Of a stretch of 64,000 bases of DNA, positions 1-10,990 are shown piece by piece. Both the position numbers and the translations under genes were made by a program. Position 1 is the stretch's first letter. Each line of letters starts with the position of its first letter. The notes below the pieces were generated by a model. That model searched no databases, had not been told where the DNA came from, and was given only the letters and a program-made list of their open reading frames with translations. This DNA is from Anagrus nilaparvatae (Eukaryota; Arthropoda; Insecta; Hymenoptera; Mymaridae): contig JAKSXM010000272.1 in NCBI GenBank assembly GCA_022575985.1, positions 4,278,001 to 4,342,000 on the forward strand. The letters run 5' to 3'.

Positions 1-455
1 TTGATAAAATAACTCCTTTTTGAAACGGAATTAAGGTCAAGTGTTTCCCAACTCTTAAATTTTTAAAATAACTGCTCATTTCATTTAAAATCTTGTTTTG
101 TTCCGTTAAATTAAAGCCATATGGGATATCTGAATATGTTTTGCTATTAAAGACATCGAACCAGTCATTCACAAGCTTTAGTAATTTCGAAATTTGCATG
201 CAATTAGCAGTTTTCATGGCACCCATCGTAGCAAGGTAACTGACCGCATCTGAAGCATTGTTTGAAAAAACTTTACAAGCTGGGGATACTCTTTGTCGCT
301 CACTGTATTTAACATTTAGGTGTTCAGATTTTAAATTGTGGTTTAATTTATAACCTTTACCACTAAATGTTAGCAACTCTTCTAAAACGTCTTTTCAATG
401 ATTTTCAACTTATGACCGGTTTGTGTAACTACACAACCAACGAGCATGGAACATA

Positions 456-506
456 TACTAATAACTAATAACTAATAACTAACACTAATAACTAACACTG
501 ATAATA
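456..506. repeat. ACTAATAA-type microsatellite
   Basis: Imperfect repetition of ACTAATAA/ACTAACA units, lying between two coding blocks of the decayed P-type transposase. Confidence 0.85.
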
Positions 507-548
507 AACTATCTATTCTGTTCATAATATCAATATTTATATCCAAGT

Positions 549-650
549 ATTTCTGCACTAAAGTTCTTTAGAGACTTCTGCACCAATGGTCCCTAAGTAC
601 TTCTGCACCAAAGGTCTTTAGGGACTTCTGCACCATAGGTCATCAAAGAA
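549..650. repeat. 25-bp tandem repeat inside the P-type transposase
   Basis: About four copies of a 25-bp unit beginning TTCTGCACCAAAGGTC. On the minus strand the unit reads as repeated KDLWCRS-like peptide in the open frame that ends at 593. It sits where the family normally has its second catalytic Asp region. Confidence 0.8.
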
Positions 651-1066
651 ACTACCGTGTATCCAGCATCATACAACTGCCCGATGATATCTTCAATAAT
701 TGTTTTTCTTAATTTTTGGTCATATTTATAATAAACAGGCTGCTTCCAAGTATTTGCTAAGCCTCGTACCATACCTACTTGAGCCGTCTTTGCAGGACCC
801 ACTCTTTGTTCATTTTTTCTATTAATTTCAATTTCACCTGACAGGTGAATTTCGTCAAAGAAAAGTATTTCTAGAAAAGTATCTCTAGTTTTTCAACTTA
901 ATGAACTAACTATTTTGATATAATTTAGTATTCCATATGTATTGAATTCCCCTTGCGAGTGTAACACCTTGATTATTTCTATTAAAGTACTTGCATTTAA
1001 AATAATGATTTAATATGGTCTTTTTAATTAATTAAATTTTTTTATTTTAATTTATTTAGAGTACTA

Positions 1067-1214
1067 CACGGTAGAGCTGCTGGTTGAATTGACAACCAAT
1101 TGGTTAAATATTGAACCAAATACTGCGATTTTCAACCAAAAACTGCGATATTCAACCAAAAACTGCGAAATTCAACCAATTGGTTGAATTTTCAACCAAA
1201 GCAGCTCTACCGTG
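1067..1214. mobile_element. 148-bp MITE, termini CACGGTAGAGCTGC
   Basis: Terminal inverted repeats CACGGTAGAGCTGC and GCAGCTCTACCGTG, flanked by TA on both sides. The inside consists of repeats of TTCAACCAAAAACTGCGA and the palindrome-like CCAATTGGTTGAA. A second, 3'-truncated copy starts at 6359. Confidence 0.85.
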
Positions 1215-1229
1215 TAGTTTGAAGAACCT

Positions 1230-2110
1230 CGTTTATAGTAGTTTTTTTGAACTGATACTTACTTTATGAAAATTGATTTTGCAAAATTAAAAAAAAAAAA
1301 TAAAAAAAATACTACAACATTTTTTTACTCAATTCTATGAAAACACTAATATCTGAAAATATGGTTTTTACTCGATATCTCGTATTATTTACTTAATTTT
1401 TTGAAAAATTTTTCCCCCAAATTTCGTCACTAAACAATACAAAAAACACCAACTTTACCTAATATTACCTAATTTATTTCTATATGGGATTACTAGTTTT
1501 AAGAACCTCATTTATAGTAATTTTTTGGATCTTATAAATAATTTTTTGCAAATTTTTTTCTGAAAATTAAAAAAAAAAATCACAATATTTTTTTTTGTGT
1601 GTGTAATATCTCATTTAAATCTACGAAAGTACTAATATATAAAAATATAGTTTTTACTCGATATCTCAAATCTAATACTTAATTGTTTAAAAATTTTTTC
1701 CACAAAATTTTTTGTACAAAAAATTTAAAAAAACAGCAATATTTTTTTTTTTTTTTTATGTAGAACCTTATTTTTTCCTATGAAAATAACAATATCTGCA
1801 AATATGGTTATTACTCGATATTTCCAATCCAACATTTTATTTTTTAAATTTTATTTTCTCAAAACTTTTTGCATAAAAAAATAACAAAACAGCAATGTTT
1901 TTTTTCTTTCTGAAAGTAGTAACTCATTTTTTTCTGTGGGAGTACTAGTTTTAGAAATACCCAGTATAATAGTATCCATTATAATGGATCTGAAACTTAA
2001 CTTTAAAAAATTTGTTTTCTTAAAATTTTTTGCATAAAAAAATAAAAATAATAGCAATATTTTTATTCTATCTCTCGAATTTGATACCCAATTTTAAAAA
2101 AATTTTTTTC
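1230..2110. repeat. diverged AT-rich macrorepeat
   Basis: Repeated blocks with phrases such as TTTTTACTCGATATCT, TATGAAAGTACTA and AGTTTTAGAA. The same vocabulary makes the clearer tandem array at 49395-50690 and a fragment at 51550-51860. No coding capacity is seen. Confidence 0.6.
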
Positions 2111-2151
2111 TTATTATTTTTTACTGAAAAAATAAAAAAAATAGTATATTA

Positions 2152-2776
2152 AGTATCAAGGGCATAAAAGTTTCGGCACTAGCGCGAGCACCAGCACGAG
2201 TGCTCGGCGAAGCCGGGCACGAGTGATATGTGTTCACGCTCGTGTCTAAAGTATTTCGCCCATGGTGCTTACGATATTTTTTGCCCTCGTAGGCGTAGAA
2301 CAAGTGCAGAAAAATCTTTACGCACGAGTTTTACGCCCGGGAGGGCAAAATAATATTTTTTATTATTTTGGGACAAAGTACTTAATGGTTTTCTATAAAA
2401 GTATAAATATCCAGAATTATTGTTTTTACTAGGTAAAATAGGCAATGAGAAATCATAGTGCCAATTACTTGGCAGCGTTTTTTAAATTTTATTAGGAAAA
2501 AAAGTTATTTTGAAAATTTGAGGTAACCCAGATATAAAAACGCGATTTTGATATAAAAGTGGAATCTTATTGGCAGCAATCGCCGATTTCGTGTTCACGT
2601 TTTATTTTTGCAGTCTATAGGGTTCAAGCTACCAGAAAATCCCAATTCCTAGGCACGTGCCTGCCATATATATTTTTTATTTTAACTGCTACTTAAACGT
2701 TTTTTCGGGTAAAATTGCACATAATATGAGCTTGTGCTCATGATTACACTAGTGCAAAAATTTTATGCCCTTGATA
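2152..2776. mobile_element. TIR element with AAGTATCAAGGGC termini
   Basis: The left end AAGTATCAAGGGCATAAAA is mirrored at 2760-2776 as TTTTATGCCCTTGATAC. The left 200 bp (2152-2350) is the same short unit found at 24120, 40345 and 44022, including the GC-rich palindrome GTGCTCGGCGAAGCCGGGCA. No transposase frame is seen, so it is non-autonomous. Confidence 0.7.
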
Positions 2777-2924
2777 CATAATATTCTATTAGCTTTTATT
2801 TCAAGTATAGAAATATATAAAATGTATATTCATTTGAATAATTTACGAAAATAAATAATTCTACAAATTTATAAGCAAATAAAAAAATAAAAGTTTAATA
2901 TAAAAAAAGTAAATGTGTACTTAC

Positions 2925-3069
2925 CATTAAAAGTATTTATAACACATTTGCTATATTGAAGCCATTTTTGCAATCTTTCGTTGTCCTTAGGCAATGGATA
3001 CCTAAAAAAACTAAGTTTTTTGTTTTTAAAAGAATTATTTTTGCACCCTTTTATTGAACACACAGTCAT
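2925..3069 (-). pseudogene. THAP zinc-finger N-terminal exon
   Basis: The minus-strand frame starts at Met (3069) and reads MTVCSIKGCKNNSF, then FFRYPLP and RLQKWLQ. This is the start of a C2CH THAP domain: Cys4 and Cys9, the aromatic/Pro segment and the conserved Trp. The frame meets a good splice donor (G then GTAAGT) at 2924-2919, so this looks like a first coding exon and the ORF beyond it is intron. THAP domains form the DNA-binding N-terminus of P-element and THAP9 transposases, and the decayed catalytic region lies further along the same strand at 1-880, so the two probably belong to one element. The exon itself shows no break. An independent THAP host gene cannot be excluded. Confidence 0.65.
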
Positions 3070-4916
3070 TTTATTTAAATAAGTTAAAGCGCGCGTATTG
3101 CTAATTTTTGGGAATTCGTGTAATAATTTTTCACTTATTATTTTTTTAATTTATTTAAATATTAACAATAGGATGAGAGTATCGAATAGAATAACTGACT
3201 CTAATGAGTCGAAAAATTTAAATCATAATGTCAGAAGTCAACATAGATTATCTCAAATATGTACCTGATTTGGATGTTTTTCACACCTTTCTCTTTTTTA
3301 ATAGCTTGTTGACATCAAAATTTCTAATAAAATAAGTTGTTTTAATTTTTTTTCTTTTCCTGAAATTCTGTTTATAAAAAAATTATTTATTATATTATAA
3401 AATATATATTATATATTATAAAAAGGTATTTCATCCAGTTAAAAAAAAAAGAATGTTTTTTTATATTTTTAAAATAATTTTAGTATGTACAAAAATTTAA
3501 TGAAAATAAATATTAATCAGAAAAATTACTATGATTACACAATCAGATATAATTTTTTGATTTAGGGAGTCGGACTACGTGGTTATTTTTGTTAGAGATT
3601 TTAAATTATATCAATAGATTTTGTTAAAAATAAAAAAAACTGATTTTAAAATGTTTTTGATTCTGTGTCTCCTTGTTAATTAGGACCTTCACTTTTTTAA
3701 AATACGATTTTTCTTTCTTTGTTACCCATAGAGACATTTAAAAATAAAAAATAAACGTTTTTATAAAATTTAGATATTTTTGGGGTAATAGGGGTGGAAA
3801 ATAGGCAAATTCAACCCCCCCCCCCCCCTAATGCATCCAATATCATTTCTGACATCATTTTTGGGTTCCGTGACCCAAAAAACCTATATGCACTCCTTAA
3901 AATCAAAAAAAAGTTGTTTCTTAAATGATCTTATATTTGTGGGGGAAATGGGGTGAAAAATGGGGTGAAAATCCCCTCTTTTCATTTCCACATATTCTCC
4001 TATCCGGGACTTTGTTTCTAACATACTCCTGAATACAATGCAATCGGTTTTCACTCAATTTTTCCATTTTCATAATTAGGTAGAGGTTTGGCCTTTTTTT
4101 TCACAGATTTACCTGGACTATAATTAATTATTTACATTTATCTAGGCCTTATAAATAAATAAGTAGCTGAAGAAAAAAGGTTATTTACCACGAAGGGACA
4201 ATAGGGGGCTCTCAGGGGTCAAAATTTTGGTAATTTCTGGGCAAAATCTGAAATTATGTAAAAAAAAAATATTAGACACGTATTTTTTTATTTTTTAAAA
4301 TTACGAAAATTAATAAAGTTATGGAGGTTTCAAAAACCAGCTTTTCATCAGAGGTCTGACGTCACAATGTATTTGTATACGGTAGACGTAACGTCATCAT
4401 TTTTTTAATTTTCATTTTTTTGAAAAACAAAAAAATAAGTGTCCAATATTTTTTGATCTAGTTTCAAATTATGCAAAACAATCATTAAAATTCCGACCCA
4501 TGCAAGATCCATATTTCTCAACAACAATGTATACAAATAATAAATTATTTTATACTTAAAACCCACGTTATTTATTGGGAAAGCATTTTCCAATATATCG
4601 GCCAGAAGTTTCCCGAATATATAAGAAAAAGTTTTTCGCATGTATCGTCAGAGATCATTTCCCATATATGCATATTTTTCTATCTAGGGTAAAATGAGAG
4701 TAGAAATTTCTATAACAAGTTTTAATCCCAGGAGGGCGAAAAAGTAATGTGGCTGTGGTCGCCTCCCTTTTAGAATATAAAACTGTTATATAACAAATAT
4801 GCTAATTCATTCTAATAATAAATTTACATTCTAATAATGATCTAATAATAAAAAGAAAGCTAATTTGAAATTTTATATAAATTACCAATATTTTTGATAT
4901 TTTTAATTACTTTCAG
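3070..4916. other. non-coding stretch left of the first FKBP exon
   Basis: No convincing gene is seen. It contains a poly-C run near 3816-3829, AT-rich low-complexity DNA, and at 3567-3597 a solo end (CTACGTGGTTATTTTTGTTA) matching the right terminus of the fold-back element at 10991-12099. The upstream FKBP exon (signal peptide and first half of the PPIase domain) was not found here and may lie left of the window. Confidence 0.5.
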
Positions 4917-5080
4917 CCATGATAGAGATCAACCATTCACTTTTCAACTTGGAGTTGGACAAGTAATCAAAGGTTGGGATCTTGGGTTAAACGATATGTG
5001 TGTGTCTGAAAGAAGAAATTTAACTATATCCCCAGAACTTGGTTACGGAGATCGCGGAGCTGGAAATGTAATACCAGGAG
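4917..5080 (+). CDS. FKBP14: FKBP14-like ER peptidyl-prolyl isomerase, PPIase exon
   Basis: An internal exon between an acceptor TTTCAG and a donor GTAAGAG. It encodes about 54 residues running [20 protein letters not shown], then [13 protein letters not shown] and ELGYGDRG...IPGG. This is the C-terminal half of an FKBP-type PPIase domain, including the VIKGW active-site/ligand-binding strand, the basic turn after Cys and the GYG loop. The exon starts with the last base of a split codon and ends with one base of the next; the exon at 16509 completes that Gly codon exactly. FKBP14-type proteins are soluble ER foldases acting on procollagen and other secretory proteins. The preceding exon is not visible. 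The ORF's Met at 4894 lies in the intron and is not a real start. Confidence 0.93.
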
Positions 5081-5879
5081 GTAAGAGTAATAAAAATATT
5101 TATGTATCCTACATTAGGGTACCAAACAACCCTATGAAGTATACATCACCTTAGAGATATTCTAATAACATGGAACATGTTTATAAGGAGGGGTACCCGA
5201 GTAATTCCGTGTCAGCAAAGGAGAAATTGACAAATGAAAAATTTTTAGAGAGGGAGGAGGGTAAATTTGACTTGAAATATTTTTGATTTGAGCTGTTTTA
5301 GGCACCATATCATAAAGGATCATTCCATACTATAAGTAGTAACAGTGTTTTTTTTGCGTGCAAGCAGGGGAGTTATGTGTAAAATCGTACAATTTTACAA
5401 AATTTAAACTCTGTACAATACTAAATATGCCTAGGTCAAAATGCGTTACATATAAATGTGCCCAGCACCTAAATTATGTCAGACTACATGCCAACATATT
5501 CTTCGATTAAACTTGGCACACTTTGACATGCTTCCGATTAAACTCAACCTCTACCCCCCCTAAAGCCTCATGTAAGTCAGCTTAAAACCGTTTCTCACAT
5601 ATCTTCTTGATTGACTTTAGGCTATGTATCTTCATTGGTTGAAGGTCCTTTTATTCTTCCTTTCTGATAAATTACGTCACTGTAATCCATCTTAAAAGTT
5701 GCCTTGTCATCTAATAGAAGTAAAAGTTATTAATTGACATAATATCTACTGTTATTTCCATTACGTCGTCAAAGAGATAAATAAATAAGTAAATTAATAG
5801 TTAAAAACTCTTGCACGTCCTTCATTGTTCCCCCTTTGGTGCTGTCTAAAAGAACCGCCTACCTCAACCGCCTTTGTAA

Positions 5880-6345
5880 ACGGCTCCTAATTCGAGTCTC
5901 GTGTATAGCTTCTTAGTTCGCAGACAACTTTCCACGCACTTGGGCACAGCGCACCTTGTTTCTTCGTATTGAAGCATTTTTTTTAACGATGTTGTGAGAC
6001 GTGATTTTGCCTATTTCTGCATCTAACTCTATCTTCTTAGTCATCCAGCGATCGCAGTCAAAAATCGTGTGATACAAATCGACGCGTTCACTACGGCTAA
6101 ACACATATTCAGGGCTTCCAACTTTGTCCATCCAAAAGAGATAGGACTGGAAAAGCTCGTATCCACTAAGGAACTGAATTAAAAAGTAGTTGAATTTCCC
6201 ATGTTTTCTTCGGATCCAAGGCGTTTCAACCTTTTTAATAAGGCACTTAGTCCATATGCTGTCCACGTGGTTTTATCAGAGTGCCTGCCACTATAGCATC
6301 GTATCCTTCCTAGCATCTGGCGTAATCTGATCAGCTTCAGCATCA
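5880..6345 (-). pseudogene. R1/I-like non-LTR retrotransposon, 3' end of ORF2
   Basis: The minus-strand translation contains FLSGYELFQSYLFWMDKVGS, then SPEYVF and HTIFDCDRW, the typical C-terminal tail of R1/I-group LINE polymerases (a T.FLSGHG-like segment followed by a degenerate Cys/His knuckle and H-T-x-F-x-C-x-x-W). The first Cys pair has become Tyr and Phe/Ser, and a frame switch occurs near 6180-6266. It is severely 5'-truncated; reverse transcriptase and endonuclease are absent. Confidence 0.7.
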
Positions 6346-6358
6346 TCGTACTTAATAC

Positions 6359-6524
6359 CACGGTAGAGCTGCTTTGGGTGAATATTCAACCAATTGGTTG
6401 AATATTAAACCAAAAACTGCGATATTCAACCAAAAACTGCGAAATTCAACCAATTGGGTGAATATTCACCCAATTGGTTGAATTTTCAACTAAAACTGGT
6501 TTAGTTTTCAACCGAAAGCTAAAA
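6359..6524. mobile_element. truncated copy of the CACGGTAGAGCTGC MITE
   Basis: Starts with the same terminus as 1067-1214 and shares the CCAATTGGTTGAA and AAAAACTGCGA internal units. The right terminal repeat is missing. It abuts the LINE remnant. Confidence 0.75.
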
Positions 6525-6976
6525 TACAAAATAAAAAGGATGTTTTTATAGTACAGGGTAAAAAATGATCAGGGTATCCATTAAAAGTGAATGAATTTTA
6601 TTATATTCTTGTAATTAGTAATTTTTTATGTACTACTTCTTTTGGTTTTGAAACTGAGGAATGACTAATTAAAAAGGTTATCCTACGTATAATAACAAAA
6701 TGGCGGCTACCTACAGAAAGTTAAAATGAAATAAAAAGCCTTTAATTTTCGGGAAAAAACAGCTGTTAAATTTTTTGGGAACATAAAAATACTAAAACTC
6801 GACGACATCCCAAAATTAGTGCATTTATTAAGTTGCTTAGTAAGTTTAAAGTAAATTGGTGCAGATTTTATCGCGCAATCGTGTGCATTACTTTTCAAAA
6901 ACGCTGTTTCGAGTAAAATGTCTTTAAAGTTTTAGGTGAATTTTTTCGGTACTTTTAGTTATTAAATTATTTGTTT

Positions 6977-7048
6977 TAATGCAAGAGATCTGATCAACAC
7001 AAAATTACTCGACACATCAATGATTCTATACAAAAAAGTTTTTCGGAA
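6977..7048 (-). repeat. dispersed repeat shared with 56436-56504
   Basis: On the minus strand it reads GATTCCGAAAAACTTTTTTG ... GTTGATCAGATCTCTTGC, matching the + strand near 56436-56504 with a few substitutions. Confidence 0.65.
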
Positions 7049-7109
7049 TCGTTCTTCACCAAACATCGTTGTGCTAAAAAGATCAACACAAATTTTTTTA
7101 AGTCAAAGT

Positions 7110-7356
7110 ATAAATGATATATTTTATTATATTAAATCATTTTATATTACCTAAAAATAAGAAACGATAATAAGGTCTTTTATTCTATCTGTTTATTCTA
7201 TTACTAAAACTTATGACTGCACATTAGAAACTTATGATTATATCTTATCTATAATATCTTATAATACATGATGTTCACGTGAACATTTATTAAATTACTT
7301 ATCTATCTTGAAACTAAAAATAAAGAGTATATATTCTCTTTACATCTCCCCTTTTG
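7110..7356 (-). mobile_element. putative 3' LTR and polypurine tract of the gypsy element
   Basis: Just past the end of pol the minus strand has a polypurine tract CAAAAGGGGAGA (7356-7345), followed directly by TGTAAAGAG, the expected TG start of an LTR at 7344. The LTR contains a perfect palindrome GTTCACGTGAAC (7272-7283). Its other end is uncertain, no matching 5' LTR was found in the window, and 7110 is only an estimate. Confidence 0.5.
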
Positions 7357-7418
7357 GTAAAAATTGGTCCTCAAATTTATAACACGGCTGGAATAAGCTT
7401 AGTTATACGAAAAAGATT

Positions 7419-8475
7419 TTATTCGGCTTTTTTATGGCCTGTATCTATTTTATAAATTGCATTTGATACTTTTTGTATTATTTTATATGTTCCGAGTCTT
7501 AACTCATCTAATTTTTTTCGGTTTAACTTGTTTCCATTTTCTATAAAAACCATATCTCCTGTGTTAAACTGGAAGTCCTTTCTATTTTTATCAAAAATTT
7601 TCTTATTCTTGTTATGCAATTTTATTGTATTTTCTATTTCGATTCTTGTATCTTTTAACCAATCAGTATTTGTATTCATCTGGTATTGCTACGGTACTTG
7701 TACCTTCCAGTAAATATTTTGGAGAAAATCCAGTAGTTGTATGTTCCATTTGATTATAAATTTTTGTACACTCATGTGCTATTGTTGTCCAAGCAACTTT
7801 GTTTTCTCTTTCATTTATTTTGCATCTTATTTTGTTGACAAGGGTTTGGTTTAACCTTTCATTTAGTCCATTTGAAAATGGTGAGTCTACTGCAGTGAAA
7901 ATTAGAGGTATATCTTTGGTTTTAAAAAATTGTTTAAACTTTCCTGAATTTATCCCTGGATATTGATCTGCTAGCACTATACCAATTTTGTTGTTTTCTG
8001 CTGCAGTATTAATTAATTTTATAAAATCATCTGCAACTTGAGTTTTTGAAGTTAGAATATATGCATGCCTTGTGAAGTGGTCCACTAAAAGATGTAAGTA
8101 TTTTTTTGTGGATCTCGAACCTCCAAATCCGCCGATGGTATCTATTGACATTACATCAAATGGATTTTTAACCGGTCCCAAGTGAGAAATGAGTCCAAAT
8201 TTATCCTTTCCTCTTGGTTTATTTTTTATGCACACTACGCATGATTTGCAAATTTTCTTTATATTTTTTGTTAAATTTTTAGCCATATAAAAGGGGCTAA
8301 TTTTCTTTTGCATTTGTTTTATATCTATGTGGCACCAGGTTTCATGAATGTTTTTAATAAGATCTATACTAAACTCTTCTGATAATAAAATTTTTTCTGT
8401 ATTTTTAATTTTTCTGTAGTAGACGTTATTTTTCTTGATTAATTTTTCTTTTTTGTTTTTTATATATTCGTTGCT
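7419..8475 (-). pseudogene. gypsy integrase with C-terminal domain
   Basis: The zinc-binding part reads HETWCHID and CKSCVVC (HHCC). The catalytic core has D in SIDTIGG, D in VLADQYPG and E in GLNERLNQ, the D,D,E spacing of retroviral-type integrases. The core frame stops at 7663, and the C-terminal piece (TGDMVFIENG ... LGTYKIIQKVSNAIYKID, a GPY/F-like segment) resumes in another frame at 7679-7419. Integrase would join the element cDNA to host DNA. The frame break and the stop separating it from RNase H make it non-functional as it stands. Confidence 0.85.
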
Positions 8476-9040
8476 TTATTGATTTTCTAAAATATCAACT
8501 AATTTCATGAAATTTACAACTTTTAACTGTTCATTTTTATTTTGATATGGTTCTAAGACAGGATTCCTGCTTAGGCAATCAGCTTCTGCGTTGTCTTTAT
8601 CTTGATTATATCTTATCTGGAAATCATATTGTGATAAATAGTATGCTAAGTTTCCAAGTTCTTCATCTTTTCTGGCCATGATATTTAGATTTTCAAGTGG
8701 TTTATGATCTGAAAAAACTAAAAATTTTTTTCCGATGAGCCAATGTTGCCAATATTTTATTGCTTCTTTTATGGCTAAACATTCCAGGTAGTCTGCACTC
8801 CTTTTTTTTCTGAGCTTCATTAATTTTCTTGGAGTAATATGCAATAGGTTTTTCAATGCCATTTTCTTGTGGTTGTTTTAAGACAGCGCCTAATCTTTCT
8901 AAGCTTGCATCTATGTAGAGATGTATTGGTAAATCTTTATCAAAAATAGCTAAAACTGGTTGTGTACATAGTAATTTTTTTATAGTTTCAAACGATTTTT
9001 TACATTCGTCTGACCATATAAGATTGATTTTTTCTTAATA
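8476..9040 (-). pseudogene. gypsy RNase H domain
   Basis: Starting near 8935 the translation reads IDASLERLGAVLKQ and PIAYYSKKINEAQ (first catalytic Asp), then after a frameshift in a run of A/T near 8810 continues as YLECLAIKEAIKYWQHWL, then FVFSDHKPL-like with Asp, and DCLSRNP. This is the standard Ty3/gypsy RNase H signature. A second frameshift near 9035 separates it from the reverse transcriptase. The frame ends in a stop at 8476. Confidence 0.82.
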
Positions 9041-9960
9041 AATTGTGTATAGGATCTAGTATAATAGGGTTTTTTGGTATGTTTTTATTATAAAAATTTA
9101 TTTTACCTAAAAATTGACGACTATTTTTTTGAGTATTTGGAGTGTAAAAATCTTTTATTGATATTAAATTATCTTTGAAAGGACTAACATGGATATTACT
9201 TATTATATGTCCTAAAGATTTTACTGAATCTGCTGCAAAAATACATTTTGAGAATTTTAGTCTAAAACCTTCTGTCAATATGGCATCCAATAATTTTTTT
9301 AAATGATCAATATGTTCATCAAAAGTTTTAGAAAAAGTTAATATATCATCTATATAATTTACTACAAAATCTGAAAGACCATATTTTCTTATAATATTAC
9401 TTAGGATTCTTTGAAAAATTGCTGCTGACGTTTTTAATCCAAATGGTAAGCAAGCCCATTGAAATTGTCCACATTGAGTAACAAAAGCTGTTTTATGTCT
9501 GTCTTCAATCCTTAAAGGGATGGACCAAAAAGCTGAGTTTATGTCTAATGTAGTAAAATATTTACAATTTCTTGTTTTTACCATTATATCTTCTATTAAA
9601 TGAAAAGATTGTGCTTGACGAACTACTATTTTATTTAAATCACAAAAGTCAACACAGAGTCTTGACCTCTTGTTTTCGTCTTTTTTGAAGGCCATAGTCA
9701 CTGGAGCAGCAAACGGACTATATGATTCTTAAATTAATTTTTTGTCTATTAATCTTGAAATTTGGTATTCTATTTCTTTATTATCCTCTGGAGAACATCT
9801 ATATGGTCTTTTGCTACAATATTTATCTACTAGCAAATCTATTCGTGCTTCGTAATCTTTTACAATGCCAATGTCGTATTTATCTCTTGCAAATATAGAC
9901 CTATAATTATCTATACTTTTTTAATGGTTTATTTCAATTTTAAAATTATACACACTTATG
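9000..9960 (-). pseudogene. gypsy reverse transcriptase
   Basis: The translation has SRLCVDFCDLNK, LDINSAFWSIPL, LPFGLKTSAAIFQR and NYIDDILTFS, the fingers and palm motifs with YIDD as the catalytic box, followed by the LGHIIS connection. N-terminal sequence (YDIGIVKDYEARID, PYRCSPEDNKEIE) is open up to about 9920, apart from a stop at about 9730 just before the SPFAAPVTM motif. The downstream end runs out of frame in LLRKNQ. Length and motifs fit an almost full RT domain. Confidence 0.88.
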
Positions 9961-9974
9961 TGTTCATTAAAATT

Positions 9975-10160
9975 TATTTCTGATTCCCTACTAGGAATTG
10001 AATATTTTGTAGCCGTATCTTCTACATTTTTTATTTTTTCTGATTCCTTATCAGGAATTGGATTATTTGTAGCCGTATCTTCTACAATTTAAAATTTTTC
10101 TGATTCCCTATTAGGAATTGTATTATTTGTAGTCATATCTTCTACAAATTAAAATTTTTT
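9975..10160 (-). repeat. three tandem ~65-bp units in the pre-RT linker
   Basis: Three consecutive copies containing TCTGATTCCCTA.TAGGAATT and GTAGCCGTATCTTCTACA. On the minus strand they encode repeated VEDTATNNPIPDKESEK-like peptide, in frame with the pol linker for the last two. Confidence 0.8.
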
Positions 10161-10641
10161 TGAATTTCTGTGTAATATTAAGCGTAAAGAAAACAAAACC
10201 TGAAAACAAATGAAAACCTGAATCATACTATTTCTATGTTTCAAAACTCGGAAGCAAGCTTATTCCACTCTGTGTGTATGGTGTAGGAACTAGGATTCAA
10301 TAAATACACAGTATATTTATTCTGAAACCGCTGAAATATTTTATTCTCTGAATAACCTTTATTTTCTGAATATTAAGGCACCCATTTAGGGGGCGCGACT
10401 AAGTTACGTCCATAAACTTAGAAGCACTATTTCGTTCCCTGCGAAAGGCGTGGTTTAGTAGGTCATGTGGTGATCTTAATTTTTCCGGGCATAATTATAC
10501 GTATAGCATAGAAAAATTCAGGAAAAACATTAATTCTTCAATTTAAAGAAGTTTTTTTCACAATTTAATCTATGAAAAACCTGTTAAATATATTAAGTAA
10601 ATTGTGGAAGCAGTTAAAGAAAAATATGTATTTAATTTTTT

Positions 10642-10647
<6 letters not shown>

Positions 10648-10672
<25 letters not shown>
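10648..10672. repeat. (ATT)n microsatellite
   Basis: About eight perfect TTA/ATT repeats. Confidence 0.9.
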
Positions 10673-10673
<1 letters not shown>

Positions 10674-10990
10674 TCCTTTATTTTTATTGTACAAAACTAG
10701 TTACACTCCTACATAGTTAATATTATTATAGCTCTAATTAACATATATTGTTTAATTTAAATAAATAATTTATATAAAAATAAAAGTGAGGTAAAATTAG
10801 TTAATAAAGATATAAGTAATATGATATAATTGGATATTAATACTGTTTCAAAAACTAAATAAAATAAATAAGTTAACCATAGCAACAATCATTCGAAAGT
10901 CAATCAGTCAATAGTCAATCAGTATGTATTAAAATTTGTCAATAGAGTTTTATTAATCAGTCAACAAATAAATAAATAGGTTAAAATTTT

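Larger units (their letters stand above)
1..880 (-). pseudogene. P-element/THAP9-like transposase remnant, catalytic region
   Basis: Read right to left on the minus strand, conceptual translation gives FFDEIHLSGEIEI near 835-875, then VGMVRGLANTWKQPVYYKYD near 720-775, then after a break LLTFSGKGYKLNHNLKSEHL near 320-380 and KTANCMQISKLLKLVNDWFD near 160-220. The order and motifs (a DE pair, RGL..KWKQP, then the NDWFD segment) match P-element/THAP9 transposases, whose RNase H-like domain is split by an insertion domain. The piece expected to carry the second catalytic Asp, after GYTVVSL, is replaced by a short tandem repeat (549-650), and frames change between blocks, so the copy is dead. The C-terminal part would lie left of the window. 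A THAP exon on the same strand at 2925-3069 is probably its N-terminus. Family assignment is from motif recognition, not a search. Confidence 0.72.
7345..10160 (-). mobile_element. Ty3/gypsy retrotransposon, decayed pol
   Basis: Order on the minus strand is an N-terminal linker with triplicated peptide, reverse transcriptase, RNase H, integrase, polypurine tract and LTR start: the Ty3/gypsy order, since integrase follows RNase H. No gag and no 5' LTR are found to the right of 10160. At least one in-frame stop (about 9730) and frameshifts near 9035, 8810 and 7680 break it. Confidence 0.85.

Noticed and set aside
4405..4641. Minus-strand 78-aa frame
   Set aside because: Leu/Ile/Phe-rich, no recognisable motif, in AT-rich DNA where such frames are expected by chance; no splice or start context.
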